Shown: piece by piece, positions 6,087-9,051 of the stretch | How positions within the stretch are numbered: position 1 is the first letter of the stretch | Layout: each line of letters starts with the position of its first letter | Assembly: GCA_021802795.1 (NCBI GenBank) | Contig: JAJZRH010000018.1 | Coordinates: 1-9,051, forward strand | Direction of reading: 5' to 3' | Origin: a bacterium | GTDB taxonomy: Bacteria > Patescibacteriota > Minisyncoccia > Phycocordibacterales > Phycocordibacteraceae | DNA: 9,051 nucleotides | Made by a program: the position numbers and the translations under genes | Notes under the pieces: model-generated | Databases searched by the model: none | What the model saw: the letters and a program-made list of their open reading frames with translations, nothing else | What the model was told of the DNA's origin: nothing

Positions 6087-6464
6087 ATGTTGCAGCCTCA
6101 ATCCATCGTCACAGTAGCGGACAATTCCGGCGGCCAGGTCGCCCGCATCTTCAAGGTGCTCGGCGGAAGCAAGCGCCGCTACGCCGAGATCGGCGACGTC
6201 GTCGTCGTATCCATCCAGACGGCCGCCCCCCGGAAGGCCGTGAAGAAGAAGGACATCTTCCGCGCGGTCGTGGTGCGCCAGGTGAAGCCGTTCGGCCGCA
6301 AAGACGGCTCGTACGTCCGCTTCGACGAGAACGCGGTCGTGCTTATCGAGAAGCAGGGCAAGGAGATGGGTCCGAAAGGGAACCGCATCTTCGGTCCGGT
6401 ACCGCGCGAGCTCTCCGAGCGCGGCTGGCACAACATCGTCTCGCTCGCGCCCGAGGTCGTCTAA
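6087..6464 (+). CDS. rplN: 50S ribosomal protein L14
   Basis: L14 lies at the subunit interface and forms an intersubunit bridge; it is also a docking site for the silencing factor RsfS. The 125-aa product has VADNSGGQVARIFKVLGGSK (residues 10-29), the GDVVVVSIQTAAP strand region (36-48), KDGSYVRFDENAVVLI (72-87) and RIFGPVPREL (100-109). Length and motifs are standard. The start context is TTAACCTATG: no Shine-Dalgarno, but T at -1. L24 follows after 10 nt. Confidence 0.97.
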   Translation: MLQPQSIVTVADNSGGQVARIFKVLGGSKRRYAEIGDVVVVSIQTAAPRKAVKKKDIFRAVVVRQVKPFGRKDGSYVRFDENAVVLIEKQGKEMGPKGNRIFGPVPRELSERGWHNIVSLAPEVV

Positions 6465-6474
6465 TCATTTCAGT

Positions 6475-6693
6475 ATGAAAATTAAAAAAGGAGACAAGGT
6501 AAAGGTCATCGCGGGCAAGGACAAAGGAAAGTCCGGCGTGGTCCTGCGCGCATTCCCGAAGCTGAACTCGGTCGTCGTGGAGGGCATCGCGCTCTACAAG
6601 CGCAGTCTCAAGGTCCGCACGGATCAGGTCGGCCGCATCATCGAGCGCCCGCGCGCTATCGACGCGTCAAACGTTACGCGCCTAGAAAAATAA
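6475..6693 (+). CDS. rplX: 50S ribosomal protein L24, short form
   Basis: L24 is an assembly-initiator protein of the 50S, near the tunnel exit. At 72 aa it is clearly shorter than the roughly 100-aa E. coli protein. It contains the KOW domain (KKGDKVKVIAGKDKGKSGVV, residues 4-23) and LNSVVVEGIALYKRSLKV (30-47), then ends just after DASNVTRL. The C-terminal segment that in many bacteria continues past the SNV motif is absent. The stop is followed directly by the L5 start, so this is a natural short form and not a frameshift. The start context is TTTCAGTATG without a Shine-Dalgarno. Confidence 0.95.
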   Translation: MKIKKGDKVKVIAGKDKGKSGVVLRAFPKLNSVVVEGIALYKRSLKVRTDQVGRIIERPRAIDASNVTRLEK

Positions 6694-6695
6694 GT

Positions 6696-7238
6696 ATGTC
6701 TATAACCAAACAACGCCAGCAGACTTCCTACGCCGCACTCGCGGAGTCGTTCGGCTACACGAGCGCGATGCAGGGCCCGCGCATTCTGAAGGTCATCGTC
6801 TCGTCCGGCGTCGGCAAGAAGCGCGACAAGAAGCAGATCGAGCTCACGAGCGAGCGGCTCGCGCGCATCACGGGGCAGAAGGCGGCGCCGCGCGCCGCGA
6901 AGACCTCCATTGCGTCCTTCAAGGTGCGCGAGGGCGACACGGTCGGGCTCCAGGTCACGCTCCGCGGCGCACGGATGTACGATTTCCTCGACAAGCTCAT
7001 CCACATCGCCCTTCCGCGCACGCGCGACTTCCGCGGGCTCCGGGCGACGGCGATCGACGATATGGGGAATATGACCGTGGGCATCAAGGAGAACACTATC
7101 TTCCCGGAGACCTCGGATGAGGACCTCAAGGACGTGTTCGGCCTTGCAGTCACTATCGTCACGACGGCCAAGTCGAAGGCCGAAGCCGAGGCGTTCTTCC
7201 GCCATATCGGCATGCCGCTTATTGAGGCAAAGAAATAA
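6696..7238 (+). CDS. rplE: 50S ribosomal protein L5
   Basis: L5 binds 5S rRNA and contacts the P-site tRNA and S13 (bridge B1b). The 180-aa product has PRILKVIVSSGVGKK (residues 28-42), the signature ITGQKAAPRAAKTSIASFKV (58-77), then REGDTVGLQVTLRGARMYDF (78-97) and HIALPRTRDFRG (103-114), and a C-terminal GLAVTIVTTAKSKAEAEAF (149-167). Length is normal. It starts 2 nt after L24 (AATAAGTATG, no Shine-Dalgarno). It is the last gene of unit 2: a strong terminator follows, whereas in the classical spc order S14 would come next. Confidence 0.97.
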   Translation: MSITKQRQQTSYAALAESFGYTSAMQGPRILKVIVSSGVGKKRDKKQIELTSERLARITGQKAAPRAAKTSIASFKVREGDTVGLQVTLRGARMYDFLDKLIHIALPRTRDFRGLRATAIDDMGNMTVGIKENTIFPETSDEDLKDVFGLAVTIVTTAKSKAEAEAFFRHIGMPLIEAKK

Positions 7239-7247
7239 TTTCATAGG

Positions 7248-7290
7248 AGAAAGGCCCTGCGATCGGTGACGGTCGCGGGGCCTTTCTTTT
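7248..7290 (+). terminator. Intrinsic terminator after rplE
   Basis: A 17-bp stem (7248-7264 with 7271-7287, two U-G pairs) encloses the loop GGTGAC and runs into TTTT. Its base is the perfect GAAAGGCCC / GGGCCTTTC. It begins 9 nt after the L5 stop and ends 5 nt before the next -35 box, so it isolates unit 2 from the downstream cassette. Confidence 0.93.
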
Positions 7291-7295
7291 GAAAG

Positions 7296-7323
7296 TTGAC
7301 GGAAATTGATTTAGTGCTAGTTT
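7296..7323 (+). promoter_or_regulatory. Candidate promoter of the orphan cassette
   Basis: TTGACG (7296-7301) is separated by 16 nt from TAGTTT (7318-7323), which is preceded by TGC, an extended -10 element (TGNTA). The -10 itself is weak (3 of 6), but the -35 and the extended element compensate. It directly follows the L5 terminator, so a promoter is expected here. Confidence 0.6.
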
Positions 7324-7345
7324 TGCGAAAGGAGTTTTGTAGCTA

Positions 7346-7384
7346 CCGGGGATTGGCTCCGGGGAGCGACAACGTACGAAGGAG
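7346..7384 (+). promoter_or_regulatory. Leader with strong Shine-Dalgarno for the 113-aa orphan gene
   Basis: GAAGGAG (7378-7384) lies 8 nt before ATG 7393, a canonical Shine-Dalgarno at good spacing. It is the only one of this quality at a gene start in the window. Upstream are two copies of CCGGGGA (7346-7352 and 7359-7365); the second lies within a small hairpin (GCTC 7356-7359 with GAGC 7364-7367, loop CGGG). Another purine run, AAAGGAG, occurs at 7328-7334 but is followed only by TTG-TAG, so it opens no reading frame. The repeats may be chance or a protein-binding site. Confidence 0.65.
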
Positions 7385-7392
7385 ATTGGCGA

Positions 7393-7734
7393 ATGAAAAA
7401 TGGCAAAGAATATCTCGTTGCCTTTCGGGGAACCGAGGCGGCTGGCGGGTTCAAAGGAATAGTTACCTGGACTGCCTTTACCAGCAAAGAAGACTTCGAC
7501 AAATGGTGTGCGCGGGAAGGTAAAAAATCCCTGGAGAAGGCCGGTATTCTCGAGGAAGGAATTACGGAAGACCGCGCCGTTGAGCTCACGAAATCCACCC
7601 CCATCGAAAGTCGCATTACGGCGGCGATGGAACAGGCTGTCGATCCGGAAACCGGGAAGCTCAATAGGGAGAAGATGTTTTTCGTCGCCGAAAGAACTGC
7701 ATGGGCGATACAGCACTCACTTGGGCTGATGTGA
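7393..7734 (+). CDS. Uncharacterised 113-aa protein between L5 and S14
   Basis: I do not recognise this protein. It is small, soluble-looking and charged, with no membrane segment or signal peptide. The N-terminal part (residues 5-40: KEYLVAFRGTEAAGGFKGIV then TWTAFTSKEDFDKW) suggests a few short strands and turns with aromatic residues and one cysteine (C39 in WCAREG). Residues 41-113 look mainly helical (EKAGILEEGITEDRAVEL; ESRITAAMEQAV; REKMFFVAERTAWAIQ). It has its own promoter, a strong Shine-Dalgarno and its own terminator, so it is a self-contained monocistronic unit. Codon choice is visibly less GC-rich than in the flanking ribosomal genes (AAA, GAA, GGA, ATT are frequent). That is compatible with later acquisition or with lower expression selection. 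The strong ribosome-binding site, good promoter context and flanking terminators support a real gene. Confidence 0.8.
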   Translation: MKNGKEYLVAFRGTEAAGGFKGIVTWTAFTSKEDFDKWCAREGKKSLEKAGILEEGITEDRAVELTKSTPIESRITAAMEQAVDPETGKLNREKMFFVAERTAWAIQHSLGLM

Positions 7735-7760
7735 CCAAGGAAGGGGCCGTGCCATCATCG

Positions 7761-7790
7761 AAACGCCGCCTAATCGCGGCGTTTTTGCTT
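7761..7790 (+). terminator. Intrinsic terminator of the orphan cassette
   Basis: AAACGCCGC (7761-7769) and GCGGCGTTT (7776-7784) form a perfect 9-bp stem around the loop CTAATC, followed by TTGCTTT. It lies 26 nt after the orphan's stop codon and just before the S14 promoter. Confidence 0.88.
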
Positions 7791-7803
7791 TATCCTCACA
7801 GGT

Positions 7804-7832
7804 TTGACGGCGCAGGAGCTAGGTGATACATT
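7804..7832 (+). promoter_or_regulatory. Promoter of the S14-S8-L6 unit
   Basis: TTGACG (7804-7809) is followed, after exactly 17 nt, by TACATT (7827-7832), which is preceded by TGA (extended -10). The -35 matches 5 of 6 positions and the -10 matches 4 of 6. The predicted start is near 7839, giving a leader of about 100 nt before the S14 ATG. It comes right after the orphan cassette terminator. Confidence 0.72.
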
Positions 7833-7840
7833 ATTTGCAC

Positions 7841-7862
7841 GCTCTTCGGGGCTTTATTTTTT
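7841..7862 (+). promoter_or_regulatory. 5'-terminal UUCG-tetraloop hairpin plus U-run in the rpsN leader
   Basis: GCTC (7841-7844) pairs with GGGC (7849-7852), with one U-G pair, around TTCG, giving the classical C(UUCG)G tetraloop. A U-rich stretch, TTTATTTTTT (7853-7862), follows. The hairpin starts 9 nt after the -10 box, the same spacing as the CUUG hairpin before rpsS. The stem is short for a terminator, so a 5'-end or leader role is more likely, but attenuation cannot be excluded. Confidence 0.5.
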
Positions 7863-7878
7863 ACTTCCCAGCGAGAGA

Positions 7879-7908
7879 GGGAGACAGAAAGTCCGCTTTT
7901 TGTCTCCC
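7879..7908 (+). promoter_or_regulatory. 13-bp hairpin with UCCG loop in the rpsN leader
   Basis: Positions 7879-7891 pair with 7896-7908 in one continuous 13-bp stem (one G-U), with the four-base loop TCCG closed by G-C. The base of the stem is GGGAGACA / TGTCTCCC. The run of five T lies inside the 3' arm, not after it, so it is not an intrinsic terminator. It ends 31 nt before the S14 ATG. A ribosomal-protein binding site for autoregulation is possible (S8 controls spc in E. coli, though at a different place), but this is inference. Confidence 0.7.
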
Positions 7909-7939
7909 GAACGAGCGCCGGAAGCAAGCTTACTTATCC

Positions 7940-8209
7940 ATGGCAAAGAAATCCCAGCTCGCCCGGCTCGTCAAAAAGACGAAACTCGTAGCGAAATATG
8001 CAGTCAAGCGCGCGGCCCTCAAAGCCGCCGGTGACTCTGCTGGTCTCCAGGCGCTCCCGCGCAATTCCTCGCCGGTCCGCCTCAAGAACCGTTGCGCCAT
8101 CACGGGCCGCTCCCGCGGCTATATGCGTACGTTCGGCCTTTCCCGCATCCAGTTCCGCGAGCTCGCCCGCGAGGGCAAGATCCCGGGCGTAAAGAAAGCA
8201 TCATGGTAA
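7940..8209 (+). CDS. rpsN: 30S ribosomal protein S14, zinc-independent form
   Basis: S14 is a late-binding 30S head protein next to S3 and S10. The 89-aa product is the long form without a zinc site: only one cysteine is present (C52 in [11 protein letters not shown]). The C-terminal block [20 protein letters not shown] (residues 60-79) and the ending [10 protein letters not shown] are diagnostic. An in-frame extension back to 7823 would add 39 non-conserved residues running through the promoter and leader hairpins; ATG 7940 (MAKKSQ) matches the family start. The context is ACTTATCCATG, without a Shine-Dalgarno. Its last 7 nt overlap the S8 start. First gene of unit 4. Confidence 0.96.
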   Translation: MAKKSQLARLVKKTKLVAKYAVKRAALKAAGDSAGLQALPRNSSPVRLKNRCAITGRSRGYMRTFGLSRIQFRELAREGKIPGVKKASW

Positions 8210-8607
8210 CTGACCGCGTCGGCGATTTCATAATCCGTCTTCAGAATGCCGCTATGGTCGGTAAGAAAGAGGTAGTCGTGCCGTATTCGGCGCACTTGGC
8301 GACCATCGCAAAGAAGCTCAGGGAGCTCGGTTTCGTCGCTTCCGTCGAGACGAAGGCGAAAGGGGAGAGCGAGGTGAAGAAGGATCTCGTAGTCGCCCTT
8401 GCGTACGACGAGCGCGGCACTCCGCGGTTGCGCGGCGTGAAGCGCATTTCCAAGCCCGGCCGCCGGCTGTATGTTTCGTCCTCCGAAGCGCATCGCGTGA
8501 AGGGCGGCACGGGCGCGCGCCTCATCTCGTCGTCCGCCGGCATCATCTCGGATGCCGAAGCGCGCAAGACGAACGCCGGCGGCGAGAATCTCTTTGAGAT
8601 CTGGTAA
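8203..8607 (+). CDS. rpsH: 30S ribosomal protein S8
   Basis: S8 is a primary 16S rRNA-binding protein organising the central domain, and in E. coli it represses the spc operon. The 134-aa product has [18 protein letters not shown] (residues 4-21), [13 protein letters not shown] (81-93) and [14 protein letters not shown] (109-122). The C-terminus GGENLFEIW resembles the usual GGE-plus-hydrophobic end. The start is ATG 8203, inside the end of S14 (ATGGTAA holds both the S8 start and the S14 stop), so translation is probably coupled. No Shine-Dalgarno is evident, only an AAAGAAAG purine run inside S14. Confidence 0.96.
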   Translation: MVTDRVGDFIIRLQNAAMVGKKEVVVPYSAHLATIAKKLRELGFVASVETKAKGESEVKKDLVVALAYDERGTPRLRGVKRISKPGRRLYVSSSEAHRVKGGTGARLISSSAGIISDAEARKTNAGGENLFEIW

Positions 8608-8617
8608 TCATTTCCGT

Positions 8618-9051
8618 ATGTCCCGCCTCGCAAAAAAGCCAATTTCAGTAGGAAAAGCCGATGTCTCGGTAGCGAGCGGCGTGCTTACCGTAAAGGGCAG
8701 CAAGGGCACGCTGACCAAGCGCGTCCACCCCTCCGTCAACATCGCGGTTGAAAGCGGTAGCGTCGCCATCACGCCGAAGGACAGCTCGCGCCTCGCGAAG
8801 GCGCTCATCGGCACCTATGCATCGCACGTGAAGAACATGGTCCAGGGCGTCGAGACGCCGTATGTGAAGAAGCTCATCCTCGACGGCGTCGGCTACAAGA
8901 TGGAGGTGAAAGGGAAGGACGTCGTCCTCACGGTCGGTTTCTCGCACACCGTGCCGCTCGCCATTCCGGAGGACGTCACCGCGAAGGTGGAGAAGAACGT
9001 GATGACGCTCGAGAGCGCGAACAAGGAGTCGGTCGGACAGTTCGCCGCGAA
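8618..9051 (+). CDS. rplF: 50S ribosomal protein L6 (partial, 3' end beyond the window)
   Basis: L6 binds 23S rRNA near the sarcin-ricin loop and the factor-binding site. The visible 144 residues start MSRLAKKPISV, as in the family. They include the tandem-domain features VLTVKGSKGTLTKRV (residues 22-36), TYASHVKNMVQGV (66-78), LILDGVGYKMEVKGKDVVLT (86-105), VGFSHTVPL (106-114) and SANKESVGQFAA (133-144). The frame is open to the last base; about 35-40 residues of a usual 178-aa protein should follow. It starts 10 nt after S8 with context TTTCCGTATG and no Shine-Dalgarno. By classical order L18 and S5 should come next. Confidence 0.96.
   Translation, partial: MSRLAKKPISVGKADVSVASGVLTVKGSKGTLTKRVHPSVNIAVESGSVAITPKDSSRLAKALIGTYASHVKNMVQGVETPYVKKLILDGVGYKMEVKGKDVVLTVGFSHTVPLAIPEDVTAKVEKNVMTLESANKESVGQFAA

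Noticed and set aside
7328..7342. AAAGGAG followed by TTG-TAG as a start-stop upstream ORF
   Set aside because: The spacing is too short and TTG is followed at once by a stop; a chance match is more likely than a regulatory minimal ORF.
7346..7365. Repeated CCGGGGA as a CRISPR or mobile-element repeat
   Set aside because: There are only two 7-nt copies with a 13-nt period; too short and too few for an array or an insertion-sequence end.
7879..7908. Leader hairpin as an intrinsic terminator/attenuator
   Set aside because: The T-run is in the 3' arm of the stem and the stem is followed by CGAACG, so it does not fit an intrinsic terminator.

Overview
The window is a ribosomal-protein supercluster (S10 plus spc gene order) from a GC-rich bacterium. 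It most resembles a Candidate Phyla Radiation (Patescibacteria/Parcubacteria-type) genome. That placement is inference from protein style: a short 72-aa L24, Lys/Ala-rich tails on L4, L23 and S19, a non-Arg residue at the L16 Arg81 position, and a small DUF3298-type membrane protein. No rRNA is present to settle it. All sixteen ribosomal-protein genes lie on the + strand in the classical order L3-L4-L23-L2 / S19-L22-S3-L16-L29-S17 / L14-L24-L5 / S14-S8-L6. S10 is not in the 139 bases before L3, and L6 runs off the right edge.

The cluster is cut into separate transcription units. Unit 1 (140-2756; L3, L4, L23, L2) has a leader with three inverted repeats and ends at a perfect 18-bp bidirectional terminator. 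A minus-strand gene for a membrane-anchored DUF4163/DUF3298-like protein (2802-3563) converges on that terminator. Unit 2 (3751-7238; S19 to L5) starts at a good promoter (TTGACT-N17-TATCTT), crosses the classical S10/spc border without a break, and ends at a strong terminator. Unit 3 (7296-7790) is a stand-alone cassette with its own promoter, a strong Shine-Dalgarno, a 113-aa protein I do not recognise, and its own terminator. Unit 4 (7804 onward; S14, S8, L6) restarts from TTGACG-N17-TACATT with a structured leader.

Three observations stand out. First, none of the sixteen ribosomal-protein starts has a good Shine-Dalgarno; most instead have T at -1, often as GTATG, whereas the 113-aa orphan has a textbook GAAGGAG. 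Second, the unit 2 and unit 4 leaders both place a short hairpin with a stable tetraloop (CUUG, UUCG) 9 nt after the -10 box, followed by a GGGCUUU-type U-rich stretch. Third, the cluster is interrupted at L2|S19 and at L5|S14 by two unrelated non-ribosomal units. I see no CRISPR array, transposon, tRNA or rRNA.
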